Assembly: GCA_037349315.1 (NCBI GenBank)
Contig: JBAIAC010000024.1
Coordinates: 38,475,501 to 38,539,500, forward strand
Direction of reading: 5' to 3'
Source of the DNA: Chelydra serpentina
Lineage: Eukaryota > Chordata > Testudines > Chelydridae
Length of the DNA stretch: 64,000 bases
Shown here in pieces: positions 35,485 through 45,317 of this stretch. Below the pieces are notes generated by a model. That model saw only the letters and a program-made list of their open reading frames with translations. It did not search any database and was not told where the DNA came from. The stretch's first letter is position 1; every line of letters starts with the position of its first letter. Made by a program: the position numbers and the translations under genes.

Positions 35485-36154
35485 TCAGGCTCCGGTTGAG
35501 CCTCTTGCACTTGCAGGTGCAGGCTCTGTGGTGCCCCTTGGTACTGACTCCCCTGAGTCTGGTGGGGTTGCAAGCACGGGCTCTGGTGCTGACTGCTCCA
35601 CCAGTTCCAATCCTTGGGCTGGTTCTGGTTGGGTCCCAGGAACCGGATCTACAACTGCTGCCATAGACTCTGGTTTGGGGTCTGGTTCCACAACCTCTGG
35701 CTGGGTTCCTGTAGGAGGCTCAGTAGTGGAGTTAGGTGTGGAAGCCTGTTTAGCCTGGCTGTGGGTGACTATTCCCACCCTTTTTGTTAGCCTCACTTGG
35801 TTGGCTAAGTCTTCTCCCAGCAGCATGGGAATGGGATAATCGTCAGACTGCAAAAGTCCAAATTCCTGACCAGCCCTTGTACTGAACAGGCAACCTGGCT
35901 GTAGGCAAGTTAAAAGAGTTGGCCTTAAAGGTTTGCACCATCACTTGGGCCTCTGGGTCAATTAATTTGGGGTCCACCAGGGATTGGTGGCTAGCTGACA
36001 CCTGTGCTCCAGTGTCTCTCCACGCAGTAATCTCCCTCCTGCCCACACTTACAGTTTCCCTTCGCTCTGGGGGTATTTGTGAGGCATCTGGGCCTGAAGG
36101 CTCTTGGGTGAGGAGTTGCAGTCGGCTGGTGCTCTTGGGGCAGTTGGCCTTCAC
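35485..36154 (-). pseudogene. Retrotransposon aspartic protease remnant
   Basis: The frame 36154-35843 carries WRDTGAQVS, with the catalytic DTGA at 36005-36016, and a GWSGIWTFAV strand. A frame change near 35845-35853 leads to PIPMLLGEDL, the second conserved block of retropepsins. A low-complexity Pro/Glu tail follows to 35485. It would cleave Gag-Pol in a live element. The long plus-strand ORF at 35477-35839 is the antisense of this tail. Confidence 0.75.
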
Positions 36155-36181
36155 ATGCCCCAGCTCATTACATTTAAAGCA
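36140..36181 (-). pseudogene. Gag zinc knuckle (CCHC)
   Basis: The minus strand encodes CFKCNELGHVKANC, an exact C-x2-C-x4-H-x4-C nucleocapsid knuckle, between gag and the protease. Part of the dead element. Confidence 0.9.
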
Positions 36182-36579
36182 TCACCCAGCTGACTGTGGG
36201 CTGGGGCGACGTGGGTGGTTGGAGAGTAGGGTGGTGGGACAAGAGGGCATCTGGGGTCTCCCTGGCTGTGTGGAGGGCTCCTCCTTATGAGATGGGGCCG
36301 TGGGCTGACACCGATGATGGGGGGTTGTCTTGGGTTGCCCCTTCTGGTATCTGCACCAACTGCTACTAGCTTTCTTCTTCTCCGCCACCTCCACCCATTT
36401 GGTTCCAACCTCCCCCACCTCGATTGCAGTTTTGTGCTTCCCATCTAGGATGTACCTTTCTATTTCCTCAGGAACACTAAGAACTGCTTCATTTGTATTA
36501 GGAGAGACAAATCTTCCAGAGATTTAACATTTTCTCCTGATATCCAGGCATCCCAATTTTTTACAATGTAGTAGGCGTG

Positions 36580-37336
36580 TCAGGAAAATGCCACAGCTGG
36601 TTTCCACCTTAGGACTCTGAACCGCCGACAGGCATGTTCAGGTGTTAGCCCCATTCTAATTCTGGCCTTTTGTTTAAAAAGTTTGTACTTGTTCATGTGT
36701 TCCTTAGGCATTTCAGCTGCCACCTCTGCTAAGGGTCCACTGAGTTGTGGCCTCAGCTCCACCATATACTGGTCTGTAGGGGTGTTGTACCCAAGGCAGG
36801 TCCTTTCAAAATGTTCTAAGAAAGCCTCTGCATCATCGCCTACCTTGTATGTAGGGAATTGCTTGAAATGGGGAGTGGTACCTGGAGAAGGACAGTTAGG
36901 GTTACCTGGTGGACCCAGCTTAGCCCTTTCCAGCTCTGAGTGTTTCAACCCTAACTCTGCCTCCAAGCACTTCGCCTGCATTTCCACCTCCAAGCGCTTC
37001 ACCTGTCTCCTTCTCCTCCTCTTCCAACTCCAAGCGCTTCACCTCTCTTTTGTCCTCTGCTTCCAAGCGCATCATCTGTAGGAAGAAATCCCTGTCTTCC
37101 ACAGTCAGAACAGTGTCTGGGTTAAGGGCATCCGTCCATCTTGGCACCAGGATATTGGTGGGGGAAGGCTGACCCTTCCCTCCTGGGAAGTCCCCGTTCT
37201 CCCATCCTTCCCCCCCCCCCCTCATTTCCAACATAGAGCTGGATGTCTGGGCTTGATCTGGGTCTGTCTTCTCCGTGGTGTGCCACTTTGGGAAAACTGT
37301 TTTTTCTAACGTTTCGGTGCCTGACTTCAACCTCAT
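36580..37336 (-). pseudogene. Ty3/gypsy gag remnant
   Basis: Two minus-strand frames: 37336-36920 (with DTVLTVEDRDFFLQMMRLE and a KREVKRLELEEEE charged stretch) and 37002-36580 (heptad-like AKCLEAELGLKHSELERAKL, then FEHFER-type capsid residues and an RFRVLRWKP segment similar to SCAN domains). They overlap, implying a shift near 36960. Gag would form the particle of the retrotransposon. There is no start-to-end open frame. Confidence 0.7.
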
Positions 37337-37573
37337 GCACAGGCTGCCCTACTGTAGCCTAACTATTTCGTTGCCATGAAGCTAGAAAAGAAAAAATATA
37401 TAAACTGCTTGTTGGACTTCCTGGCTTGGCAGGCCGAACCCTTTGCTTGCTTGTTCCCCCTCAGGCAGCAAAGAAAAGAAAAGAGTGGAAAAAAAACCTC
37501 CCTGGCTTTCAAGTAGCCAAAAGGAAAATTGTGTCCTTTTAAAATCCTGAGGTCTATGCTTCTAGTTCAAAAT

Positions 37574-37594
37574 GATCCCACTGTTCTGCCACCA
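37574..37594 (-). other. Primer-binding site, tRNA-Leu-like
   Basis: Immediately after the LTR end the minus strand reads TGGTGGCAGAACAGTGGG. This resembles a tRNA-Leu primer site (TGGTG, then CAGAA, then GTGGG), with a substitution and a two-base insertion. Confidence 0.5.
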
Positions 37595-38105
37595 TGTCAG
37601 GGCTGTTCCCCACTCTGGCACTTTGAGTGCAGAAGGTGGGGGCCCGCAAGGATTTTAAAAATTAATACTTTCCACCTCAGGCTTATATTAAACTCCCAAG
37701 GTTACAGCTTCTCTCTAACCTTGGCTTGGTAAACGCTGCCACCACCCAAATGCAAAACCCCTTTTTTGAAACCCAGGAAGGCACACTTGGGAATTCCTTC
37801 CTGTGGGTTACCCTCAAGCCCTTCCCTCCCCTCTTCAGGGAAGAGCTGAAAAAGAAAAAGGAAATTAGCTGTTGCCCCCAGCTAATTAAACAACGTGTGC
37901 ACAAATCTTTTTGGACACCAAAAATCCAATCCTGTCCTTAAAAAAGGTAAATTTTATTAAGAAAGAAAGAATTTCGGAATTTAGGCTTTTGCTAGATTTT
38001 AAAAGAGCAATTCCAAAAATTAAGCACCCTAAATAGGTTCCTTGGGGGTTCAGCTTAAAGGTTACAAGCAAACAAAAGCATCTAGGATCAGGTCCAGTAT
38101 TCCCC
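37595..38105 (-). mobile_element. 5' LTR remnant of the Ty3/gypsy element
   Basis: It ends (plus 37595) at TGTCAGGGCTG, the expected CA terminus on the minus strand, and matches the solo LTR at 10783 through the TTGGGAATTCCTTCCTGTG and GGTAAATTTTATTAA blocks. The U3 part beyond about 38105 is gone. Confidence 0.8.
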
Positions 38106-39130
38106 AAAGCCAGTCAATTATAGTATCTGCATTAATGAAGGTTTCAGAGTGCTGAAGCATTCAAGGATATCTGGTTTAAAGCCAAAGCTAGCACTAGGCA
38201 TCTGATATATTGGGCAATAGTTTTAAAAAAGTTATCCAGGGTAAGAAATGGTATTAACGTGAAACTTTACACATCAGACTGTACGCTTACAGCACCCATG
38301 GCCTGCTATCAATTTTGGTCAGCTTGTTTCCTGGTCCCCTCTTTCTTTTCAGACAATTTCAGTCCTCTCTAGAGCTACATTTTGCATAGCAATTTTAGCA
38401 AAACCTGATTTCTGAAAGACACAAACAACCTTTTTAGTAAATAGCCACTTCCTAACCTGTCATTTGTTCTAACTACGAGTTTACTGAAGGTTAAACTGCA
38501 ACATTTTGAAGTAACTACATATATAGCTTCCAAAAGCCCAAGATTAAAACTGTAGTCAAAACAAGCGAAGGAAACAGATGTTTCAAACATTTCAGGAGGG
38601 TTCTTTTACTAAATAAAATCTAATATTATATTCAGAGTAAGCAGCAGAGATCCTTATAATGAATGGGTGGCATACTGTACAGTGGCTCAGGAATTATAAA
38701 ACTAAATTAAAAACCCAAATCTAATTTGCTATAAAAACAATAGCTCTTAGCTCTTGAAAAAAAAGTTGCTGAGATATGCAATGAATCAGTCTTCTGCATT
38801 TGCAATTCTGATGCTTAATTCTTTGTATATTCAGTTGTTGAATTACAAATGTAAATATATTGTGAAAATATATATTATTTATCATTAGCTTCATAAAGCT
38901 TTTGGCTGTGATTTTAAAGTGACCCACCAGCTACTGATCACTAGTGGAAATTAAGATAAATGTTAAAAATTCTGTGGCCTTTTTCAAGGAGTACTTTAGG
39001 ACAGATTAACATTTGTTCTCATAATAAAACAGATTCTAAGATTTGATGCTGTAAGCAGATGAAGCACTGTTGAATTTGCTTACCCGGTTTGCACTACCAT
39101 TATTTTTTAAAGCACTGTTGGGATACAATC
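38106..39130. other. Unassigned AT-rich sequence
   Basis: About 1 kb with no repeat end or coding signal that I recognise. Confidence 0.4.
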
Positions 39131-39215
39131 AAAGAATCACAGAAATGTAGGGCTAGAGGTACCTCAAGAAGTCATCTAATCCACCCCTCATACTAAAGTT
39201 ATTTGCACAAGATAT
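39131..39215 (-). mobile_element. CR1 3'-end fragment
   Basis: ATCACAGAAATGTAGGGC and CTCAAGAAGTCATCTAATCC are the reverse complement of a turtle CR1 3' end. It lies just before the direct repeat of the next CR1. Confidence 0.7.
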
Positions 39216-39225
39216 ACAGATAGCA

Positions 39226-39269
39226 TCTTTCCAATAATCACCAAAAATACTGTTTTCTATTAGTAAGTA
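39226..39269 (+). repeat. Left copy of 44-bp direct repeat
   Basis: TCTTTCCAATAATCACC to ...TATTAGTAAGTA, identical over 44 bp to 40729-40772; probable target-site duplication of the SINE-CR1 unit. Confidence 0.92.
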
Positions 39270-39629
39270 TTATAGACTTTAAGGTCAGAAGAGACCATTA
39301 TGATCATCTAGTCTGACCTCCTGCACAAGGCAGGCCACAGAATCTCACCCACCCAATCCTGTAATAAACCCCTAATTTATGTCTGAGCTATTGAAGTCCT
39401 CAAAACATGGTTTAAAGACTTCAAGGTGCAGAGAATCCTCCAACAAGTGACCCGTACCACATGCTGCAGAGGAAGGCAAAAAGCCCAAGGGCCTCTGCCA
39501 ATCTCCCCAGGAGGAAAATTCCTTCCTGACCCCAATATGGTGATCAGCTAAACCCTGGGCATGTGGGCAAGATTTACCAGCCAGACACCCAGGAAAGAAC
39601 TCTCTGTAGTAATCCAGATCCCAACCCAT

Positions 39630-40269
39630 CTAACATGGGAAGTTAAAGTCTCCCATGATCACACAATCTCCATTAGTATTTACTTCATTAAAAACATTAA
39701 AGAGGTCTCTATCGATATCCAAATCAGATCCCGGTGGTCTATAGCACACCCCAAGCACTATCCCAGGGGAGGCTCTAGTAGCTTTCTTTCCCAATGTGAT
39801 TTTTGCCCAGACTCCTGTCTTATTCATTCCATCACTTCTTATTTCTTTACAGTCTACCTCATCATTGATATACAATGCTACTCCACCACCTTTGCATTTC
39901 TGTCTTTCCTAAACAGCACATATCCTTCAATACCTATACTCAAGTCATGACTACTATTCCACCATGTTTCTGTTATCCCTATAATATCTGGTTTCACTTC
40001 CTGCACCAGTAGCTCAATTCCTCCATTTTGTTGCCTAGGCTCCTCGCATTGGTGTATAAACATTTTAATTTTTGCTGTTTGGCTTTGCTCACATTCTTTA
40101 ACCGATTAGGCACGGACATTCTCCCACCAGTATTACCTATTAGACTGGTATCTACACTACCCTTCCTCCTTATGTCCCTTCTCCTACCCACAGCTGTATC
40201 CTTTCTTACTTCGTTTTCTTCCCTCTCAGTGTTATAATCTGGCGTGGAGATTACCTGGACATCTCCCAA
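39630..40269 (-). pseudogene. CR1 ORF2 N-terminal endonuclease remnant
   Basis: Three overlapping minus-strand frames cover LKCLYTNARSLGNKMEEL (40060-40110), IIGITETWWN with the catalytic-site Glu (39960-39990), then VALYI-like, GVCYRPPG and VIMGDFNFP. These are the N-terminal blocks of CR1 APE endonuclease, in order. Two frame changes, and it stops at the deletion at about 39635, so the SDH block is lost. Confidence 0.8.
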
Positions 40270-40289
40270 CCATCTCCCCCAAATTCCTA

Positions 40290-40515
40290 GTTTAAAGCTC
40301 TCTTAATCAGTTGTGCTAGCCTCCATCCTAGAAGTATATTTCCCTCCCTACTCAGGTGAAGTCCATCCCGAGAGAACAGTCCTCTGTCCATGAATGCCTC
40401 CCAGTGGCCATACATCCCAAAGCCCTCCTTATAGCACCACTGCCTGAGCCATCTGTTGATCATCATAACCTTTGTTCCCCTTCTCTAGGAACAGTCAGAA
40501 TCCCACTGAAGATCA
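40290..40515 (-). pseudogene. CR1 ORF1 C-terminus (SGNH esterase)
   Basis: Minus-strand frames give FSGILTVPREGE, then, in one clean frame, YKEGFGMYGHWEAFMDRG and SRDGLHLSREGN, ending LAQLIKRALN. DGLHL is the Asp-x-x-His block of SGNH hydrolases, here intact. A frame change lies near 40450. Confidence 0.75.
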
Positions 40516-40530
40516 CCTGAGCCTTGATTT

Positions 40531-40716
40531 CATAGAATCATAGAATATCAGGGTTGGAAGGGACCTTAGTAGGTCATCTAGTCCAACCCCCTGCTCAAAG
40601 CAGGACCAATCCCCAATTTTTGCCCCAGATCCCCAAATGGCCCCCTCAAGGATTGAACTCACAACCCTGGGTTTAGCAGGCCAATGCTCAAACCACTGAG
40701 CTATCCCTCCCCCCCC
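40531..40716 (-). mobile_element. tRNA-derived turtle SINE (Cry / tortoise PolIII type)
   Basis: The minus strand begins GGGAGGGATAGCTCAGTGG, with a box A (TAGCTCAGTGG) and box B (GGTTGTGAGTTCAATCC) of a tRNA-like head, and ends with the CR1-type tail TTCCAACCCTGATATTCTATG and ATTCTATGA repeats. The tail would be recognised by CR1 reverse transcriptase. About 186 bp, nearly full length. It abuts the CR1 in the same orientation. Confidence 0.9.
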
Positions 40717-40728
40717 TTTCCTTAAGCG

Positions 40729-40772
40729 TCTTTCCAATAATCACCAAAAATACTGTTTTCTATTAGTAAGTA
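40729..40772 (+). repeat. Right copy of 44-bp direct repeat
   Basis: Identical to 39226-39269. Confidence 0.92.
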
Positions 40773-42399
40773 ATAGAATAAACAGGATCAGAATAAACTG
40801 GCTAAAAACAGATCACTGCCTTCTAAAAAATAGAATTAGAACTACTTAGCTGTGTGCCATAAGCCCTAGCCTGCTGAGATTCATCTTTAGCTCAAGTGGG
40901 AGGAGCCAGTTCTTTCAGGGCAGGAGAATCTGAATTCTATCTTCAACATCAATGTGAATCTCTGAGTGCGCATAGTGTGCAGCAAAGCCACAGCTATGAA
41001 TGTACTGCAGTATTAATGTAACACATTAAACTGAGTGTGAAAGAGCCCTGGGTTAGTGCAGTCATTAAAACTGCAATTGCAACTTGACTGCAAAATACCA
41101 TTGGTGACAATCAATGGAAACCACAGACCTGCAAAACATTTGCACTGAACTTAAACCAAGCCTGGGTCTGAGGTTGCATGTGTTCCACAAACATAAGCAG
41201 AGCATGTTTGCACAAAGAAAAAGCCCACAATGTTAAGCCAGTAACCTCCCCGCCAGGTGGCACACCTCTCTCCTGCCCCCATATCCTGAACAAGCCCTGG
41301 GAACCCCACCTCACCTTACTTTTGGAGGAGAATTGAGCTTGTTTTGGGGGATAGGAAGGAGTGGTCTTGGTAGGGGTAATTTTCTATGTTGAGGAAGGAA
41401 TTTATCTAACTCAAACCTCCAAATCAACCTTTAGTGGCTGGTTCAGTTCTAATTCCTACAAACTGTGGCATTCAGAACCCCACCATGAACAGCCCCTACA
41501 GATCAATTACATATATATATATATGAGAGTGTGTGAGAGAGGGATGTTAAGAGCAGAATTTAATTGAAATGCATTAGGTGTCTTTCAAGTTAGGTGTGAC
41601 TCTTAGATATATGATATGACAGGAAAATTATGCCTTCCATGTGTAGAGATGTGTAAATGCCTCATTAAGTTTAATGATCATCATAAAAGTGGCTCCACAA
41701 AGAAAAGCTTTGTTACTGAAAAGCAGAAGTGACACAGTAAAGCTGTGTTTGAATTGTGTAATCACTGAACTGGCTAAATTAATAAATCGGCACAGAAATA
41801 ATTCTGTTTGTAAATAAAGGGCTATATTTCAAAATATATTTCACATAATATATTTTATGTGAACAGGGTACATTATAAAAAGATAATTTAGCAGCCCAAG
41901 AAATTATGCACAGAGGATATTTTCAGACTTGATCTCAAGTCAACTTGAATGAACGTGCGCGTGTGTCTAAGCACTGAGGAAATGCAGAAAGTGGAGATGA
42001 GGATGGGCACATCTATAAAACAAGATGGACAAGAGGAATCTCTTTTAAAAGGATATGGTCAGGCAAGAAATTACAAGTGCAGGTTTTGATGGTGGAAAAC
42101 ATACAAATAAGCAATTAACAACAATATATATAGCTGATTCTGAGTATCCATCCATCCATATACAAAGCTATTCCAGATATAGCACAAGGGACATTAGTCT
42201 AAGAAGAAATCCACAAAGGAAGGAAGGATATACTGACCTATCTATAATAACACAATCTTACATATAAACAAGGTTTATACAAGTATGGGTTTGATAAACA
42301 GACCATTAACAATTCCTGCTAGTAACAGCAATTATTTACAAAGCCACACAGGAGCCAGACCATGCCTTTACACTACCAAGTATGAATTCTGACACATGA
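40773..42399. other. Sequence between the CR1 and the VAV3 3'UTR
   Basis: No gene recognised. A short AT/TA microsatellite at 41510-41524. Some of it could belong to longer VAV3 3' ends. Confidence 0.4.
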
Positions 42400-42421
42400 A
42401 TTTAAACAAGAAATTAACCAG

Positions 42422-42427
42422 TTTATT
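42422..42427 (-). promoter_or_regulatory. Candidate distal VAV3 polyadenylation signal
   Basis: Minus-strand AATAAA, followed 20-60 nt later by GT-containing sequence (TCATGTGTC, then TCCTGTGTGGC). This is the best signal before the sequence becomes ordinary intergenic DNA. Confidence 0.4.
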
Positions 42428-44928
42428 ATATTCACATATGTACAAAATATTACAAATTAAAGTACTGTACTAAGTCACTGCATGACAGCAAGGTCTCCCT
42501 ACAGGCAAAAGAAAGCACGTTGAGAAGCAGCGGCTCTGGAATAGTTACGCAAGTCTTTGGTATTAGAAATATAGTTTAAGATGCAACGTTTAACTCATTC
42601 AATACAGGGCATTAAACAGACAACAAAGATGTACAGTATGAATACTATGAAAAAGTGTTTAGACATTACTTTAATTCTTCTCCAAGGTAAATAGCTGGAC
42701 CCCTGAGTTGCTAAAAAGCACACAACAAATTTAGGGTAACAAGGCTACTTATCAAAATAATGTTAAAAAAACCCCTAGGTTACTGAACATAACACGTGTT
42801 TCTTAATTTGTATTGAATTAAACTGCTTCTCCTCATACAAGAACTATATGCTAATAGCTAAGCACAAAACATTTCACAGAGCTAGAGCCTATTCCTTTAC
42901 CCCTAAAGCAGGCAAAGCTGCCAAAGAACCAGTGTTGTCCATTTAAGGAGTATAGGATCAGGCCCACAACACATAATACTATTGCATGGCAAAATATAAC
43001 CAGACAACATACCCAAGTCTAAACTGCTGTACAGATCACTTTATAAAATATCTTTTAGGAATCATTTACACATTTACAAATGCTCTAAATCAGTTCCATC
43101 AAACAATGTATTCAACTCAGTCACAGTTGCATAATTTTGAGGTAAACTCCCTGAAACTTTGCTACTTTGGCAGAGATTCATCCCTAACCCTAAGGTTAAA
43201 ATTCACCCATATGCAGAGAATTTCTGAGAGGCTCGCTGCACCACTTGGCCCTGCAAAGGGGCTGCCTGCAGGATGCGGTGTGTGGGAGGAATGGCTGCAC
43301 AGGTATGTGTGTGTCTCTGAAACGCCCCCATAATGTGAATGGGATGTCTGTGCTGGCCACAAATAGGCCAGCATAAAAGTGGGGACCACGGGGGTGGGGG
43401 GAGCAGCCCAAGGGAGGGGAGTTGGGGTATGTGCTCATTCTGTGTAGGATCATTGGATATTATTCAGTCTATAGGATGGATAGCAGTTGCAAAGGGGCTG
43501 TATTGCTGGTCTGTGTGCACATTGTGGGAATGGATTCTCCTGTGTTTTGTACTGGAAGGAGGAGAGTGTCACACACAGGAAAAATGCAGTTCAGAATTCT
43601 ATGTATGCAGGAACATTTTGTTTAGCCCAAATTTTACAGGTAAGAGATTAGCTAAATATTAACAATTGTATATTCACACCTGTACAACATCACCACTAAC
43701 ACTTGTGTCAACTTTTTCTTCTATGAACCAGGACTTTCAAACTTCAGTAAAATTCTGGATCTCAAAGGACAGATAACACTTGCTCAGGCCTGACACCAAG
43801 GTTACAGGCTTTCATGATAACTTGGGGGCTCTTTTTCTTAGGATAATAGACACTTATGCATTACATTGTGGAAGGAACAGTCCACACCACTGCATTGCCA
43901 TAATTTCACTGCCACTCTGGGAGAGAAGTAACAATCAGGGTTAGTGTTCTGAAAAACAGGAAGGCAGGCAATAGGAAAAAAAAAATCTGTAAGAGGATAT
44001 TTTACCATGCCCTAATGACCAAGAAGGTATACACTGGATGATACATGCTTCCATTTGTTAGCAAGGGAAAGCGCAAAAGCCCTTCATGGAGACCTGATGT
44101 AAAAAGCTTCCAAAAGCAAAATACAAAAGTGCCAGTAGTTTAAGATACGAAGTGCAGTACTACCATTAAAAATGATACCTTCTTTCCCAGCAGATCTGTT
44201 CCTGTATGTATTTAGGGTGAAATCTCCTTGCTTTGCTCCAAAAATACATTTGTATTACTATTTAATTCTTTTGGCCCTGCAGAGCCAATACACATATGGG
44301 ATAGTGAGCGGGATTCTTTTTGTGTTCACACGGGAAAGGAACTGTTAACTAAATTCTACTGCAAAGCCAAATCTGTCACAATATAGGCAGAACATGGCCT
44401 ATAAAATGTTTAAACTACATACATGAGCTATAAAGAACACATTTTGTCTTTAAGATTCCTGGTTGTGTTTACATACTTAGCTGCTTATTTGTAAACTGAG
44501 TAAAATTAGCTTTGGAGCACATAACAAAACAAAAAGAGATCACCACAATCCCATTTTTACGGTCATTTTTTCTAGCAGAACCACACTAAGTAACACTCCA
44601 CTTTTTAAAACTGCTGTTATAAAAACAATTTGTTTGAAAATGTAGGCAGGACTTCAAGTCAGTTATAATCATCCCACACATGTACCTTGGAAGAGAAGGC
44701 TATTAATATTTACAACATTTCTATTTTTCTCAGAATGGTTTGATGAGTGCACAACTGTTTGTGATGTGATAAGTAACATTGCTTGATGTTTCAAGACAGG
44801 TAATACTGACTTTACTCCATGCCTACTGGCATGACTGAACTTTCCTTTTTCTGTATGCAGTGATAAGGAGTAATAAGCCTTCATCTCCTCCTTCTGCCAT
44901 CACAGATGTTAGCTACTAGAAAAAAAGA

Positions 44929-44934
44929 TTTATT
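44929..44934 (-). promoter_or_regulatory. Candidate proximal VAV3 polyadenylation signal
   Basis: Minus-strand AATAAA (plus TTTATT), about 345 nt after the VAV3 stop codon. Use is unproven; it would give a much shorter 3'UTR than the signal at 42422. Confidence 0.35.
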
Positions 44935-45275
44935 AAACATTTACCAATAGGTAGCATTCGCTGTGTACCACAGGATGAAATGAAAAGCAGCATAAAGAAA
45001 TCTGTTTTGCAAGGATCTTCTGGGAAGGTGAGGTTTGGGCTTTATACTGGTCCCTGATGATGGCAAACTGGCAGGCTGTTTCTTGCATAGCTCTGGGCAA
45101 ACCATTAATCTGTCAGCACAAACTTCTGAAGAAATTCCAACAATAAGACCGGAGGGTTTGGACAGACAGAAAATGCTGCATTTGAAATACTTAACAAGAC
45201 TAATAATGCTTTGCAGATTGTTGTATTCCATAGTCCCTGAAATTTCTGGTCAACAGTGCAAAGTAAGTGTTCAAT

Positions 45276-45317
45276 TCATTCATCTTCTTCAACATAGGTT
45301 GATGGAAACCAGCCCAC
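45276..45317 (-). CDS. VAV3: VAV3 last coding exon (end of SH3, stop)
   Basis: This exon is too short for ORF calling. On the minus strand a T-rich acceptor (TTTTTTAG, AG at 45318-45319) is followed by 14 codons: VGWFPSTYVEEDE and a TGA stop at 45276-45278. It finishes the SH3 fold with the conserved FPSTY motif and gives the usual acidic VAV3 C-terminus. Phase 0 entry matches the phase 0 donor at 47178. The last intron is 1,860 bp. Together the four exons code for 136 residues of the C-terminus with no frameshift or stop, so the gene looks intact here. The 3'UTR follows directly at lower coordinates. Confidence 0.96.
   Translation of the reverse strand: MGWFPSTYVEEDE

Larger units (their letters stand above)
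34872..38105 (-). mobile_element. Decayed Ty3/gypsy-type LTR retrotransposon
   Basis: Minus-strand order: 5' LTR remnant (38105-37595), primer-binding site (37594-37574), gag (37336-36580), CCHC zinc knuckle (36181-36140), protease (about 36040-35840), then a short tail and a shortened 3' LTR (35140-34872). Reverse transcriptase, RNase H and integrase are missing, so most of pol is deleted. The gag has a SCAN-like segment, pointing to the Gmr1/SCAN-related gypsy lineage of vertebrates. Stops and frame changes make it inactive. The solo LTR at 10783-11632 is the same family. Confidence 0.8.
39270..40530 (-). mobile_element. CR1 LINE with large internal deletion
   Basis: On the minus strand it runs from the end of ORF1 (SGNH esterase C-terminus, 40515-40290) through the ORF2 start and endonuclease (40269-39640), then jumps straight from the GDFNFP block to 3'UTR sequence (about 39635-39270), so the whole RT is missing. 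The 3' end (ACCTTAAAGTCTATAATA) is complete. The set is flanked, together with the SINE at 40531-40716, by a 44-bp direct repeat (39226-39269 and 40729-40772). Confidence 0.88.
42400..45275 (-). other. VAV3: Predicted VAV3 3' untranslated region
   Basis: Downstream of the stop (falling coordinates) there is about 2.9 kb of mostly AT-rich sequence in which I recognise no transposon ends. The far limit is placed at an AATAAA on the minus strand (plus TTTATT at 42422-42427), with a TGTGT-containing stretch just beyond that could act as the downstream element. A nearer AATAAA lies at 44929-44934, about 345 nt after the stop, and could give a short 3'UTR. The extent is inferred and not supported by transcript data. 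Confidence 0.5.

Noticed and set aside
35477..35839. 120-codon plus-strand ORF
   Set aside because: Exact antisense of the low-complexity tail of the retrotransposon protease frame.
40531..40716. tRNA-like sequence considered as a tRNA gene
   Set aside because: It has box A and box B but continues into a CR1-like tail, so it is a SINE; no cloverleaf was confirmed.
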